A DNA stretch of 37,507 nt from Deltaproteobacteria bacterium CSP1-8 (GCA_001443455.1 LDXO01000019.1:1-37507), one strand, 5' to 3'; numbered from the stretch's first letter, positions 7,405 through 16,614 are shown. Numbers and translations: made by a program. Notes: generated by a model not told the origin, from the letters alone.

Positions 7405-8973
7405 TTGCTCGTCCGCGTCCTCGCTTCCACCATCGCGGGGATCGACGCGGTCCCCGTGGAGGTGGAGACCGACATTTCGAAAGGGCTTCCCTCCTGCACG
7501 ATCGTGGGGCTGCCGGGGGGGGCGGTGCGCGAGAGCGCGGACAGGGTCCGCGCCGCCATCCGCAACTCCGGCTTCCCGGTCCCGGGACGCAAGATCACCA
7601 TCAACCTCGCCCCGGCCGACGTGAGAAAGGACGGCGCCCTCCTCGACCTCCCCATCGCCCTCTCGATCCTCTGCGCGGAAGGGCTTGTCCCGGCAGACGC
7701 GCTGGGAAAATACCTGGTCGGGGGCGAACTCTCCCTCGACGGCTCCGTCAAGCCGGTGCGAGGTGTCCTCTCCCAGGCCCTTCTCGCCAGACAGACAGGA
7801 CTGCCGGGGATCATCGTTCCGGACGCCAATTTCGAGGAAGCCCTGCTCGTTCCGGGGCTTACGGTCATCCCCGCGGCGACCCTCCGCGACGGGGTGGCGG
7901 CCCTGTCCGGCGAAATTCACCGGTCACGGGAAGGGAAGGGGGGGCTCCTCTCCGTTCCCGGCGCCCCCCGCGGGCCGGACCTCCGGGATGTGGTCGGTCA
8001 GCCGGTGGCGCGGAGAGCGCTGGAGATCGCGGCCGCCGGGGGCCATGCGCTTCTTTTCTCCGGCCCCCCCGGGTGCGGCAAGACGATGCTCGCGGAGCGG
8101 ATGCCGGGGATCCTGCCCGACTTCGAGGAGGACGAGGCGCTCGAAACGGCGAAGATCTACAGCGCCGCCGGCATGCCCCCCTGGCCGCGCCTCGTAACGC
8201 AACGGCCCTTCCGCACGGCCCACCACTCCGTGAGCCCGGCCGGTCTGGTGGGCGGCGGAAATCCGCCCCGCCCGGGAGAGATCACCTTCGCCCATGGCGG
8301 GGTGCTTTTCCTCGACGAGTTCTCCGAGTTCCGGCGGGACTCCCGGGAAGCGCTCCGGCAGCCCCTCGAATCCGGGGAAATTTGGATCGTCCGGGCGGGC
8401 AACGTCTACCGCTTCCCTTGCCGTTTCCTGCTCCTCGCGGCGACGAACCTGTGCCCGTGCGGAAGTTCGGGTCACCCGAAACGGATCTGTCGATGCTCCC
8501 CGCCCGTCCTGAACCGTTTCTCGCAGAAGTTCTCCGGTCCTCTCCTGGACCGCTTCGACCTATCGGTCACCGTTGCCCCCGTACCCCCCGACGACTGGTC
8601 CGCATCATCCTGCGGCGAGGAGTCGGCCGCCGTGCGACGGCGCGTGACGGCAGCCCGCCTCGCCCAATCCCGCCGCTTCGCCGGGCGCACCTTCCGGACG
8701 AACGGGACGGCATCTGTTTCCTACTCCGAGATGACCTCGTCCTTCTCCCCCGAGGCGCGTGCGTTCCTCCTTCGCGCTGCCGATCGGATGGGTCTTTCCG
8801 GAAGGGGGATCGGAAAGGCGGCCCGGGTAGCGAGGACGATCGCCGATCTGGCGAAGGATCGGGACGTGTCCGTTCGACACGTCGCGGAGGCCCTCCAGTA
8901 CCGGCTTCCGGATTTCGCCCTGCCCGGTCCAGAAGGACGACATTCCGATACGGAATCGCTCCCGCGGCCGTGA
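7405..8973 (+). CDS. comM: ComM/YifB-family Mg-chelatase-like ATPase
   Basis: A 522-residue cytoplasmic AAA+ protein. In naturally competent bacteria ComM is a hexameric helicase that promotes branch migration during recombination of incoming DNA; in others its role is less clear. The N-terminal ChlI-like domain starts with the typical LVRVLASTIAGIDA. Walker A is GPPGCGKT near residues 220-227 (Lys226) and Walker B is VLFLDEFSEF. A cysteine cluster (CPCGSSGHPKRICRC) and the C-terminal Mg-chelatase helical domain follow. I chose the TTG at 7405, 7 nt after AAAGGAG, because it matches the family N-terminus; a longer frame from 7318 adds unrelated residues. It is 117 nt downstream of the transglutaminase gene and may be controlled by the inverted repeat there. 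Confidence 0.93.
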   Translation: MLVRVLASTIAGIDAVPVEVETDISKGLPSCTIVGLPGGAVRESADRVRAAIRNSGFPVPGRKITINLAPADVRKDGALLDLPIALSILCAEGLVPADALGKYLVGGELSLDGSVKPVRGVLSQALLARQTGLPGIIVPDANFEEALLVPGLTVIPAATLRDGVAALSGEIHRSREGKGGLLSVPGAPRGPDLRDVVGQPVARRALEIAAAGGHALLFSGPPGCGKTMLAERMPGILPDFEEDEALETAKIYSAAGMPPWPRLVTQRPFRTAHHSVSPAGLVGGGNPPRPGEITFAHGGVLFLDEFSEFRRDSREALRQPLESGEIWIVRAGNVYRFPCRFLLLAATNLCPCGSSGHPKRICRCSPPVLNRFSQKFSGPLLDRFDLSVTVAPVPPDDWSASSCGEESAAVRRRVTAARLAQSRRFAGRTFRTNGTASVSYSEMTSSFSPEARAFLLRAADRMGLSGRGIGKAARVARTIADLAKDRDVSVRHVAEALQYRLPDFALPGPEGRHSDTESLPRP

Positions 8974-9021
8974 CGGCCGGTAGGCGAACCGGGTCGTTCG
9001 CTCCGACTGCGAAAACGATGC

Positions 9022-10014
9022 CTACAGTCCGTCCGCGATGTCCCAGAAGACCTTTTCCACGTAGTTGCGAAATCCGTGGATGAAGGCGCAGCGCTTGTTG
9101 AAACGGGCCAGCGACCCGCAAAAGTACAGGCCGGGAAGGGTGGACTGCCCCGTCGGGGAGATTACCGGGTACCCGTCCTCCCTGGTCCGAACGGTCCCGC
9201 CGTCGATCGGTATCCATGCCGGGCGATACCCCGTGGCGCAGAGGATCCAGTCGAACTCCCTCTCCTCCCCTCCCCGGAACCAGGCCCGGCGGCCCGAAAC
9301 GCGGACGACGGGGTCCGCCTCCCGGAGACCGACGATCCCGAACCGGATGCACTCCTTGAGGTTGCTTTCCGACGACCCCCGGATGTGCTCCAGATCTCCC
9401 GTCTCGCTGAAGTAGCGCATCGGCCCGCGGGTGCTGAGCGTGACCCCGGCGGTTCCGGCCAGTTCGATGGCGATCTCCGCGGCGGAGTTGCCGCCGCCGA
9501 TGATGAGGACCCGCTTTCCCGAGTACGCCATGCAATGGACGTAGTCGCAGGCGTGGAGGACGAACGGGTTGGAGGCGATCCCCGGTATGTCGGGGTACGC
9601 CGGTTCGGACGCGGAACCCGTCGCGAGGACCAGAAACCGGCCGGACTTGTTTCCGGCCGATGTCTCGACGGAGAATCCCCCCGGGATGACGGCGGCGCGG
9701 GTCACGGCGGTGTTCTCGAGGACCCGGAGATGATGCTCCCGGGCGAAGGCGTCCACGTAGCAGAGGAAATCCTCCCGGCGGGGGAACGGCTTCCGGACGC
9801 CGGGAAGCGCCCAGAGGGGGTGCTTGAGCGTCAGCGACGTCCAGTCGGTTCCCGGGACGGCGGGGGACAGAAGGATCATCCCCTCCCGCATCATGCGCCA
9901 AGCCTGGGCGATCTTGCCCCGCTCGAGGACCTGGTAGTCGATCCCGTGCTCCCCGAGGAAATGCGCAAGGAGGAGTCCTCCCGGCCCGCCCCCTGCGATG
10001 ATCACGTCCCTCAT
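9022..10014 (-). CDS. FAD/NAD(P)-binding oxidoreductase (flavin monooxygenase/YpdA-like)
   Basis: A 330-residue two-dinucleotide-binding-domain flavoprotein. The FAD site is the N-terminal GGGPGG (8-13), a second Rossmann motif GGGNSAAE (173-180) should bind NAD(P)H, and ATGSASEP (131-138) and CATGYRP are the linking motifs typical of this superfamily. There is no CxxC redox pair of the thioredoxin reductase kind next to the second Rossmann fold. Similar proteins include putative bacillithiol-disulfide reductase YpdA and CzcO-like flavin monooxygenases; the substrate cannot be told from sequence. It stands alone on the minus strand, convergent with comM and divergent from rplU. The ATG follows a GGAAGGGGG site. 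About 48 nt separate its stop from comM. Confidence 0.85.
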   Translation of the reverse strand: MRDVIIAGGGPGGLLLAHFLGEHGIDYQVLERGKIAQAWRMMREGMILLSPAVPGTDWTSLTLKHPLWALPGVRKPFPRREDFLCYVDAFAREHHLRVLENTAVTRAAVIPGGFSVETSAGNKSGRFLVLATGSASEPAYPDIPGIASNPFVLHACDYVHCMAYSGKRVLIIGGGNSAAEIAIELAGTAGVTLSTRGPMRYFSETGDLEHIRGSSESNLKECIRFGIVGLREADPVVRVSGRRAWFRGGEEREFDWILCATGYRPAWIPIDGGTVRTREDGYPVISPTGQSTLPGLYFCGSLARFNKRCAFIHGFRNYVEKVFWDIADGL

Positions 10015-10055
10015 GCGTCCCCCTTCCCGCCCACCGGATTATCCTACCATAGACT

Positions 10056-10079
10056 CCCGGAAATGCCGCGATTTCCGGG
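10056..10079. promoter_or_regulatory. Perfect 9-bp inverted repeat abutting the rplU -35 box
   Basis: CCCGGAAAT (10056-10064) and ATTTCCGGG (10071-10079) are perfect inverted copies separated by GCCGCG. The right arm ends one base before the centre of the TTGACA box of the rplU promoter (10080). It lies between divergent genes, so it could be an operator for either one. No T-tract follows, so a terminator is unlikely. Confidence 0.45.
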
Positions 10080-10108
10080 TTGACAGGGTAATCGGACTTC
10101 CCTATAGT
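10080..10108 (+). promoter_or_regulatory. Sigma70-type promoter of the rplU operon
   Basis: A consensus -35 TTGACA (10080-10085) and a -10 TATAGT (10103-10108) are separated by exactly 17 bp. The expected start is near 10115, about 30 nt before the rplU ATG. It probably drives the whole plus-strand run to rfaE2 at 18658, since no later promoter or terminator is obvious there. Confidence 0.85.
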
Positions 10109-10145
10109 GAAGGTTTATTACCGTTGCCGGTGGAGGATAGACCAG

Positions 10146-10460
10146 ATGTATGCCGTTGTGCGCACGGGGGGGAAGCAGCTTCGCGTTTCGCCCGGGGATG
10201 TGGTCAAGGTGGAGAAACTCCCTCAGGGGACCGGGGAGACCGTGGAACTTTCGGACGTGCTGTTGGTTTCCTCGGGCGAGGAAACGACGGTGGGAACCCC
10301 CACGGTACCCAACGCGAAGGTCATCTGCATGTCCCTCGGCGACGGGAAGGGAAAGAAGATCGTCGTCTACAAGTACAAGCGGCGGAAGGGATACGCGAGG
10401 AAGCGGGGACACCGCCAGGAGTTCACGAGGCTTTCGATCCGGGAAATCCGGGTGGGCTGA
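10146..10460 (+). CDS. rplU: 50S ribosomal protein L21
   Basis: The 104-residue product is ribosomal protein L21, a 23S rRNA-binding protein of the large subunit. It starts with the typical [11 protein letters not shown] and has the usual basic C-terminal part [16 protein letters not shown], ending LSIREIRVG. The ATG at 10146 lies 9 nt after GGAGG; an in-frame ATG at 10107 overlaps the -10 box and is rejected. It is the first gene of a long operon and is followed 25 nt later by rpmA, the standard pair in most bacteria. Confidence 0.97.
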   Translation: MYAVVRTGGKQLRVSPGDVVKVEKLPQGTGETVELSDVLLVSSGEETTVGTPTVPNAKVICMSLGDGKGKKIVVYKYKRRKGYARKRGHRQEFTRLSIREIRVG

Positions 10461-10485
10461 CAATCCCGGGGGGAAGGGAAAGGAA

Positions 10486-10743
10486 ATGGCGCATAAAAAG
10501 GGAGTCGGCAGTTCCCGGAACGGACGGGACAGCCAGAGCAAACGGCTCGGCGTCAAGGCGTACGGCGGAGAGATCGTGACCGCCGGATCGATTATCCTCC
10601 GCCAGCGGGGCACCGCCGTGCACCCGGGAAGGAACGTCGGCGTGGGGAGGGACCACACCCTGTTCGCCCTGGTCGACGGACTGGTCCAGTTCGAGCGGTT
10701 CGGGAAGGACCGCAAGAAGGTGTCTGTCCTCTCCGTTTCGTAA
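10486..10743 (+). CDS. rpmA: 50S ribosomal protein L27
   Basis: The 85-residue product is ribosomal protein L27, whose N-terminus reaches the peptidyl transferase centre. It starts [16 protein letters not shown], with the highly conserved GSSRNGRDS and the following GGxxVxAGxIIxRQRG pattern intact. No N-terminal cleavage extension of the Firmicutes type is present. The ATG at 10486 follows AAGGAAA. It lies between rplU and obgE, the usual order. Confidence 0.97.
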   Translation: MAHKKGVGSSRNGRDSQSKRLGVKAYGGEIVTAGSIILRQRGTAVHPGRNVGVGRDHTLFALVDGLVQFERFGKDRKKVSVLSVS

Positions 10744-10757
10744 CGCTTCCCATCTCC

Positions 10758-11765
10758 ATGCAATTCATCGACGAGGCCACCATCACCGTCCGTTCGGGGG
10801 ACGGAGGGCGAGGATGCGCGAGCTTCCGGCGGGAAAAATACGTTCCCCGGGGCGGCCCGGACGGCGGTAACGGCGGCAACGGCGGCAGCGTCATTCTCCA
10901 GGTCAGTCCGAACCTGTTCACCCTGCTCGACTTCCGGTACCGGAGAATCTTCAAGGCGAAGCGCGGACAGCACGGGATGGGGAAGAACATGCACGGGAAA
11001 AACTCTCCCGACCTCGTGATCCCCGTGCCGCCGGGGACCATGGTGGTCGACGACGGAACGGGGGAACTGCTGGCCGACCTGACGAAAGAGGGCGACATGC
11101 TGAGAGTCGCGGAGGGAGGACGCGGGGGGCGCGGGAACGCCTCCTTCGCCACGTCGACGAACCGGGCCCCGGACACGGCGCAGCCGGGAATTCCGGGGGA
11201 GCAGAGAAGCCTCCGTCTCACCCTCAAGCTCATCGCCCAGATCGGCCTGGTCGGGCTCCCCAACGCGGGGAAGTCCACCCTCCTCTCCCGGATTTCCCGG
11301 GCGAAACCCAAGATCGCCGACTACCCGTTCACGACCCTTTCTCCCGTCCTGGGAGCGGTCTCCCACAACGGGGAGGAGATCGTGGTTGCCGACCTCCCGG
11401 GTCTCATCGAGGGCGCTCACCGGGGGGCGGGCCTGGGGCTCCGGTTTTTGAAACACGCGGAGCGTACCGAGGGGCTGGTCCACGTCCTCGACGCCGCCCG
11501 GTCGGCGGAGGAGATCGCGGAGGCATACCGGGTCGTTCGCCAGGAGATGGAAACGTTCCACCCCGATCTCGTGGCCCGCCCGACGCTTCTGGCGTTCAAC
11601 AAGATGGACCTCCCGGGCGCGAGGGAGGCCGCGGAGCGCGCCCGCGCGGAGTTGAATTTCCCTGAGCGGGATGCCTATTATATTTCCGCGGCCACCGGGC
11701 AGGGAATTCCGGCGCTGCTTTCCGGCCTGGTGGCGCTGCGGAGACGCCCGTCGTATGAGCTCTGA
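10758..11765 (+). CDS. obgE: GTPase Obg/CgtA
   Basis: A 335-residue GTPase needed for late 50S assembly and linked to stress control. The glycine-rich Obg fold (about 1-158) has the typical [12 protein letters not shown]. The G domain follows, with G1 GLPNAGKST, the DYPFTTLSP switch region, G3 [16 protein letters not shown] and G4 NKMD. The protein ends soon after the G domain and lacks the extra C-terminal OCT domain of Bacillus-type Obg. It starts 14 nt after rpmA and its end overlaps proB by 11 nt, which suggests coupling. Confidence 0.97.
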   Translation: MQFIDEATITVRSGDGGRGCASFRREKYVPRGGPDGGNGGNGGSVILQVSPNLFTLLDFRYRRIFKAKRGQHGMGKNMHGKNSPDLVIPVPPGTMVVDDGTGELLADLTKEGDMLRVAEGGRGGRGNASFATSTNRAPDTAQPGIPGEQRSLRLTLKLIAQIGLVGLPNAGKSTLLSRISRAKPKIADYPFTTLSPVLGAVSHNGEEIVVADLPGLIEGAHRGAGLGLRFLKHAERTEGLVHVLDAARSAEEIAEAYRVVRQEMETFHPDLVARPTLLAFNKMDLPGAREAAERARAELNFPERDAYYISAATGQGIPALLSGLVALRRRPSYEL

Positions 11766-12954
11766 AACCCAGACGCACCGCGAATCGCTGCTCCTTTCCC
11801 GGAAGTTCCGGCGGATCGTCGTCAAGATCGGCAGCGGGGTGCTCGCCGACGCCGAGGAGGGGCTGCGGGTCCCGTTCATCCGCGCCCTGGCGGTCCAGGT
11901 GGCCCAAGCCTGGGAGGAGCGGGGCATCGCGTTCGTGGTCGTCACCTCGGGGGCGATCGCGGCGGGCCGGAAGAAAATGGGGATGGGGGAGAAGCCAAGG
12001 ACGGTGGCGCTCAAGCAGGCGGCAGCCGCCGTCGGGCAGACGAGCCTGATGTACGCCTACGAACGCGCGTTCGAGAGGCGGGGGCGGAAGGTGGGGCAGT
12101 TGCTTCTGACCCACGAGGACTTCGAGAGCAGGGAGCGGTACAACAACGCCCGGAGCACGATCGAGACGCTCCTCGCCCGGGGGATCGTGCCGATCATCAA
12201 CGAGAACGACACGGTGGCGACCGAGGAGATCCGCCTGGGGGACAACGATCACCTGGCCGCCCTCGTGACGCAGATGATCGGGGCGGACCTGCTGATCCTG
12301 CTCACCGACAGCGACGGGGTATTCACCCGGGATCCGCACCGGGACAAGGATGCCCGCCTGATCGCGTTGATCGGCACGATCGACGAGGAACTGCTGCGGA
12401 CGGTAGGGGGACAGCGGACCCAGTCGCTGGGGACGGGAGGGATGAGGTCGAAACTCCTGTCGGCCCGGGTCGTCAGCGAATCGGGGACGCCCGTGGTGAT
12501 CGGCTCGGGGCTGTCGCACCGGTCCATCACCGACATTCTGGCCGGCAAGGAGGTGGGAACGCTCGTCCTCCCCGTCGATCGGGGGAAAAGAAACAGCCGG
12601 AAGATGTGGATCGCCTACGCGAGACACCCCCAAGGCACCATCGTCGTGGATGACGGGGCCGCCCGGGTCCTGCGGGAAGAGGGGAAAAGCCTCCTGCCCG
12701 CGGGGATTTTGTCCGTGCAGGGGAAATTCCGCCGGGGGGACGCCGTCTCCATCAGCGACCCGAGGGGACAGGAATTCGCCCGGGGGATCTCGGCGTGGAC
12801 GAGCAAGCAGGTGGAGCGGTGCAGGGGAAAGAAAAGCCCCGAGGTCCGGGCCATCCTCGGCGAGGGGACCCCCGCGGAGGTGGTGCACCGGGACAACCTC
12901 ATGATCCTCCCCCCTCGCGAAACTCCCGGGGGGAGAAAAGGAGTCGGAACGTAG
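11755..12954 (+). CDS. proB: Glutamate 5-kinase
   Basis: A 399-residue kinase that phosphorylates glutamate, the first step of proline synthesis in the cytoplasm. The amino-acid kinase domain begins at [12 protein letters not shown], and [37 protein letters not shown] and [12 protein letters not shown] are all typical. A PUA domain occupies the C-terminal third, as in the long form of the enzyme. I chose the ATG at 11755, which overlaps the end of obgE by 11 nt. It is directly followed by proA, with the TAG stop touching the proA ATG, so the two proline enzymes are made together. Feedback inhibition by proline is expected from the family. Confidence 0.96.
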   Translation: MSSETQTHRESLLLSRKFRRIVVKIGSGVLADAEEGLRVPFIRALAVQVAQAWEERGIAFVVVTSGAIAAGRKKMGMGEKPRTVALKQAAAAVGQTSLMYAYERAFERRGRKVGQLLLTHEDFESRERYNNARSTIETLLARGIVPIINENDTVATEEIRLGDNDHLAALVTQMIGADLLILLTDSDGVFTRDPHRDKDARLIALIGTIDEELLRTVGGQRTQSLGTGGMRSKLLSARVVSESGTPVVIGSGLSHRSITDILAGKEVGTLVLPVDRGKRNSRKMWIAYARHPQGTIVVDDGAARVLREEGKSLLPAGILSVQGKFRRGDAVSISDPRGQEFARGISAWTSKQVERCRGKKSPEVRAILGEGTPAEVVHRDNLMILPPRETPGGRKGVGT

Positions 12955-14229
12955 ATGGAGGCGACCGGAACCACCACGACCCGGGAGATCGTAGTCGGAG
13001 TCTGCCGCGCGGCCAGGGAGGCGTCCGCGCGGATGGGACGGGCCTCCGCGCCGGAGAAGAACGCCGCCCTCGCCGCCATGGCCAGGGGACTGCGCGGGAA
13101 AACGCCATGGCTCCGGGAGCAGAACCGGAAAGACCTCGAGGCGGCGGCGTCCCGGGGGCTCTCCGGCGCCATGCTCGACAGGCTCACCCTTTCCGACGAA
13201 CGGATCGAGCAGATGGCCGCAGGGATCGAGGAGGTGATCGCCCTTCCCGATCCCGTGGGGGAGGTCGAGAAGATGTGGCGGCGCCCCAACGGCCTCTGGG
13301 TGGGGAGGATGCGCATCCCGCTCGGCGTCATCGGGATCATCTATGAATCCCGCCCGAACGTCACCGCCGACGCGGCCGCCCTTTGCGTCAAATCGGGGAA
13401 CGCCGTCATCCTGCGGGGGGGGTCCGAAGCCATTTTCTCCAACACCGCGATCGCGCGGATCCTCCGCGAGGCGATGACCCTTGCGGGCCTCCCCGCGGAC
13501 GCCGTGGCGGTCATCGAACGGACGGACCGGGAGGCGATCGACTGGATGCTCCAGGCCGAGGAATACATCGACCTCATCATCCCCCGGGGCGGGGAAGCGC
13601 TGATCCGGAGCGTCGCGGAGAAATCCCGCATCCCCGTCATCAAGCACTACAAGGGGGTCTGCCACATCTACGTGGACGAGGGAGCGGACGTCGGCCAGGC
13701 CGTCCCCATCTGCATCAACGCGAAGGTGCAGCGTCCGGGGGTATGCAACGCGATGGAAACGCTCCTGGTGCACGAGAAGGTCGCCCCGGAATTCCTCCCC
13801 ACCGTTTCGGCCGAACTCCGGAAGCACGGCGTGGAGCTCCGCGTCTGCCCGCAGACCCTTTCCCTCGTCCCCTGGGCGATCCCGGCTGCCGAGAAGGACT
13901 GGGGAACCGAGTTCCTCGACCTGATCCTCGCGGTCCGGGTGGTCCCCTCGATGGACGAAGCGATCGAGCACATCCGCAGATACGGGTCGCTGCACACGGA
14001 GGCGATCCTCACGAGGAACCACGCCCGGGCGATGCGGTTTATCCGCGACGTGGACTCCTCTCTCGTCCTGGTGAACGCGTCCACACGGTTCAACGACGGG
14101 TTCCAGCTGGGACTCGGGGCCGAGATCGGGATCAGCACCACCAAGATCCACGCCTTCGGCCCGATGGGGCTTGCCGAGCTCACCACGATGAAGTTCATCG
14201 CCTTCGGTGACGGACAGGTCCGGAGCTAA
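12955..14229 (+). CDS. proA: Gamma-glutamyl phosphate reductase
   Basis: A 424-residue NADPH-dependent reductase of the aldehyde dehydrogenase superfamily. It converts the product of ProB to glutamate semialdehyde, the second step of proline synthesis. Typical stretches are [29 protein letters not shown] and the active-site segment [11 protein letters not shown] with catalytic Cys264. The conserved C-terminal region [16 protein letters not shown] is complete. It starts immediately after the proB stop and ends immediately before the nadD start (TAA-TTG), with no spacer on either side. Confidence 0.97.
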   Translation: MEATGTTTTREIVVGVCRAAREASARMGRASAPEKNAALAAMARGLRGKTPWLREQNRKDLEAAASRGLSGAMLDRLTLSDERIEQMAAGIEEVIALPDPVGEVEKMWRRPNGLWVGRMRIPLGVIGIIYESRPNVTADAAALCVKSGNAVILRGGSEAIFSNTAIARILREAMTLAGLPADAVAVIERTDREAIDWMLQAEEYIDLIIPRGGEALIRSVAEKSRIPVIKHYKGVCHIYVDEGADVGQAVPICINAKVQRPGVCNAMETLLVHEKVAPEFLPTVSAELRKHGVELRVCPQTLSLVPWAIPAAEKDWGTEFLDLILAVRVVPSMDEAIEHIRRYGSLHTEAILTRNHARAMRFIRDVDSSLVLVNASTRFNDGFQLGLGAEIGISTTKIHAFGPMGLAELTTMKFIAFGDGQVRS

Positions 14230-14913
14230 TTGGGCGCCATCCGGATATCGGCGGCCCTGTTCGGCGGAACGTTCGACCCGTTCCACAACGGCCACCTGCG
14301 CATGGCGATCGAAGTACGGGAGACGCTCGGTCTTCCGAGGATCGTGCTCCTTCCCTCCCACCACCCGCCCCACAAGCCGGGGCATCCGGTCTCCGAAGCG
14401 CAACACCGGTTTGCCATGGCGTCCGCCGCTGTTTCGGGGTTTTCGGGATTCGAGGTATCCGACGTGGAGATCCGCCGCGAGGGGCCCTCGTACTCGCTGA
14501 CCACGGTGCAGGAATTTCGCCGGGCGGAGCCCGGGGTCGACTGGGTGTTCGTGATGGGGGCGGACTCCTTCGGGGAGATTTCCACCTGGCACCGGTACGA
14601 AGAGCTCCTTGCTGCGTGCGACTTCCTTCTCCTCCCCCGTACCGGGACGCCCTTGTCGCCCGCGCCCCCCGCGAGGTTGCATATTGAAAAAGAGGAACCG
14701 CATTGCTATAGTTGGACAGGGGAAAGCTACCGCCTCCCGGGAGGACGAAGGTTGTACTGCCCCGCCCTGCCGGCCCTGGATATCTCTTCGAGCTCCATTC
14801 GGGAGAAGGTTCGGAGCAGGAAGTGCATCCGGGGTCTCGTCCCGTCGGAGGTGGAGGAATACATCGCCGAGCACGGCCTGTACCTCGGCTCCGGGGAGGA
14901 AGGACGGCAATAA
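14230..14913 (+). CDS. nadD: Nicotinate-nucleotide adenylyltransferase
   Basis: A 227-residue enzyme that adenylates nicotinate mononucleotide to deamido-NAD in NAD synthesis. The nucleotidyltransferase signature GGTFDPFHNGH (12-22) gives the HxGH-type site, MGADSFGEISTWHRYEEL matches the NadD core, and the C-terminal ISSSSIREKVRS holds the second nucleotide-binding motif. The start is TTG, directly behind the proA TAA; GGAC and other weak purine stretches in the proA tail are the only upstream site, so coupling to proA translation is likely. nadD next to rsfS and proA is a widespread arrangement. Confidence 0.95.
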   Translation: MGAIRISAALFGGTFDPFHNGHLRMAIEVRETLGLPRIVLLPSHHPPHKPGHPVSEAQHRFAMASAAVSGFSGFEVSDVEIRREGPSYSLTTVQEFRRAEPGVDWVFVMGADSFGEISTWHRYEELLAACDFLLLPRTGTPLSPAPPARLHIEKEEPHCYSWTGESYRLPGGRRLYCPALPALDISSSSIREKVRSRKCIRGLVPSEVEEYIAEHGLYLGSGEEGRQ

Positions 14914-14927
14914 CCACACGGAATGCG

Positions 14928-15260
14928 GTGATCCAATGCGCGCGGCTTGCCCAGGAGAAAAAAGCCGCCGCCATCCGGGCGCTGGACGTCCGGGAAAACG
15001 CCACCTTCACCGATTACTTTCTCCTTTGCTCGGGAACGTCCGACCGGCAGGTCACCGCCGTCGCCAGCCACATCGAGGAATCGCTCAAGAGGGACGGTCT
15101 TCGCCCGATGGGGGTGGAGGGCATCCGCGAGGGGCGGTGGGTGCTGATCGACTACGACGATTTCGTGGTGCACGTCTTCCTGGACAGCGTCCGGGATTTT
15201 TACCAGTTCGACCGGTTGTGGGGATCCGCGCCGGAAATCCCCATCCCCGAGGATCGATAG
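14928..15260 (+). CDS. rsfS: Ribosomal silencing factor RsfS (start uncertain)
   Basis: A protein of about 110 residues that binds ribosomal protein L14 and blocks subunit joining when nutrients are low. Family marks are KKAAAIRALDV, TDYFLLCSGTSDRQV, GVEGIREGRWVLIDYDDFVVHVF and the C-terminal YxxDRLW. The coordinates use the GTG at 14928, but its upstream region has no good ribosome-binding site and it removes about six residues that relatives usually have. A strong GGAGGAAGG site at 14896-14904 is correctly spaced for an ATA codon at 14910, which overlaps the nadD TAA. No in-frame ATG, GTG or TTG exists nearby upstream. Function is well supported; only the start is in doubt. Confidence 0.92.
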   Translation: MIQCARLAQEKKAAAIRALDVRENATFTDYFLLCSGTSDRQVTAVASHIEESLKRDGLRPMGVEGIREGRWVLIDYDDFVVHVFLDSVRDFYQFDRLWGSAPEIPIPEDR

Positions 15261-15281
15261 ACACCCGGAGGAATCCCTCTC

Positions 15282-16613
15282 ATGGCGGTCCGACTGCTTT
15301 TCCTCCTGTTCGTGGTCATCCTGGTTGCGTTCTCGTACATCTCCCTGTTGAACGGCCAGCATATCCAGTTTTTCTACTCGGCCACCCGCCAGGTGGAGGT
15401 GACGGTCAGCGAACTGGCCATCCTGGCCTTTTCCCTCGGGGCCGCCATGGTCATTCTCGGCACCATGGTCAAGGATGTGACCCAGGCATCGAAAAACTGG
15501 AAGGAGCGGCGCGACCGGCAGCGCCGGGAGGCCGCCCGGGCCCGAGTCGCCAAGGCGTCGGGGCTGTTCCAGCGGGGTCTGCTCGACGACGCGGCCGCGG
15601 AACTGCAACGGAGTCTCTCCGTCAACCCCGATGACCGGGAGGCGCTCGTGATCCTGGCCGACGTGGAGACCGAGCGGAAGAACCACCTGGAAGCCGTCAA
15701 GGCGCTGACCCGGGCCAAGCAGATCGACCCCTCGGACATCACCGTCTACTTCCGCCTCGCGACGCTCTACCGGGAGATGAACGACCTGGAGAACGCGCTG
15801 TCGCTTCTTTCCCGGATCGAGGATTCCGACGGGGAGAACCTGCGCGCCTGGGAAGAGATCCGGGACATCCACATCCGGCGCCAGGAGATGGATTCCGCCT
15901 ACGCGATGCAGAAGAGGATCGTCAAGCTCAAGGGGAAGACCGCCTCCGCGGGGGACAAGGCCCTCTTCGACGCCCTCCGGTACGAGAGGGCGGTCCGGCG
16001 CATGGAGGAAGGAAAAACCGATGACGCGGAGAGGCGCCTTCGGGAGCTCATCAAGGATACGCCGACCTTCACGGCGGCATACCTCGCCCTCTCACAGCAC
16101 CTGCGGGGGCGGGGAACCCCGGAGGAGGCGACGGAGACTCTCCTCTCGGGATACCGGGCGACCCGCAACGCCGTCTTCCTGATCAAGCTCGAGGACCTCG
16201 GAGTGGAGACGGAGAGGCCGGAGGCGATGATCGCGGTGTACCTCGATCTTCTCCGGGAGTTCCCCTCCGATTACGATGTCAATCTCTTCCAGGGGAAGTT
16301 CTTCCTCCGGCTGGAGATGAACGATGAGGCGCTGGAACAGTTGTTGAAAGCGGAACTCCTGGACCCGGAGTGCGGATCCGTGAACATCCTGCTCGCCGAG
16401 GCGCTCCGGCGGAGAGGCCGGTATGAATCCGCCTGCCAGCACTACCAGCGCGCCTTCGGGTACAAGCGCCGGTATCTCATCCCGTTCCGGTGCACCGGAT
16501 GCGGCCAGACGACCATCAAGTGGACTGCCCGGTGCTCCTCCTGCGGAATCTGGAACGGGTACGACATCTCCCACGGCGACCGGGTCCACGCCGTCCCCGC
16601 CACGATCCGCTGA
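15282..16613 (+). CDS. LapA-LapB fusion: membrane-anchored TPR protein with zinc ribbon
   Basis: A 443-residue protein. Residues 1-70 form two membrane helices (about 4-24 and 43-63) around the short N-G-Q-H-I-x-F loop that is typical of LapA/DUF1049. Then come a basic linker and tetratricopeptide repeats over about 85-395. The C-terminus is a rubredoxin-like zinc ribbon with Cys404, Cys407, Cys418 and Cys421, as in LapB (YciM). In E. coli separate LapA and LapB proteins tune LPS synthesis by presenting LpxC to FtsH. Here both parts lie in one chain. The gene sits 21 nt after rsfS. Domain calls rest on sequence pattern; the LPS role is inferred from family and agrees with rfaE2 further down the same operon. 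Confidence 0.85.
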   Translation: MAVRLLFLLFVVILVAFSYISLLNGQHIQFFYSATRQVEVTVSELAILAFSLGAAMVILGTMVKDVTQASKNWKERRDRQRREAARARVAKASGLFQRGLLDDAAAELQRSLSVNPDDREALVILADVETERKNHLEAVKALTRAKQIDPSDITVYFRLATLYREMNDLENALSLLSRIEDSDGENLRAWEEIRDIHIRRQEMDSAYAMQKRIVKLKGKTASAGDKALFDALRYERAVRRMEEGKTDDAERRLRELIKDTPTFTAAYLALSQHLRGRGTPEEATETLLSGYRATRNAVFLIKLEDLGVETERPEAMIAVYLDLLREFPSDYDVNLFQGKFFLRLEMNDEALEQLLKAELLDPECGSVNILLAEALRRRGRYESACQHYQRAFGYKRRYLIPFRCTGCGQTTIKWTARCSSCGIWNGYDISHGDRVHAVPATIR

Positions 16614-16614
16614 T

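Noticed and set aside
8966-8984. CGGCCG-TGA-CGGCCG hairpin at the comM stop as a terminator
   Set aside because: The loop is only three bases, both arms are self-complementary and there is no T-tract, so it is probably a composition effect.
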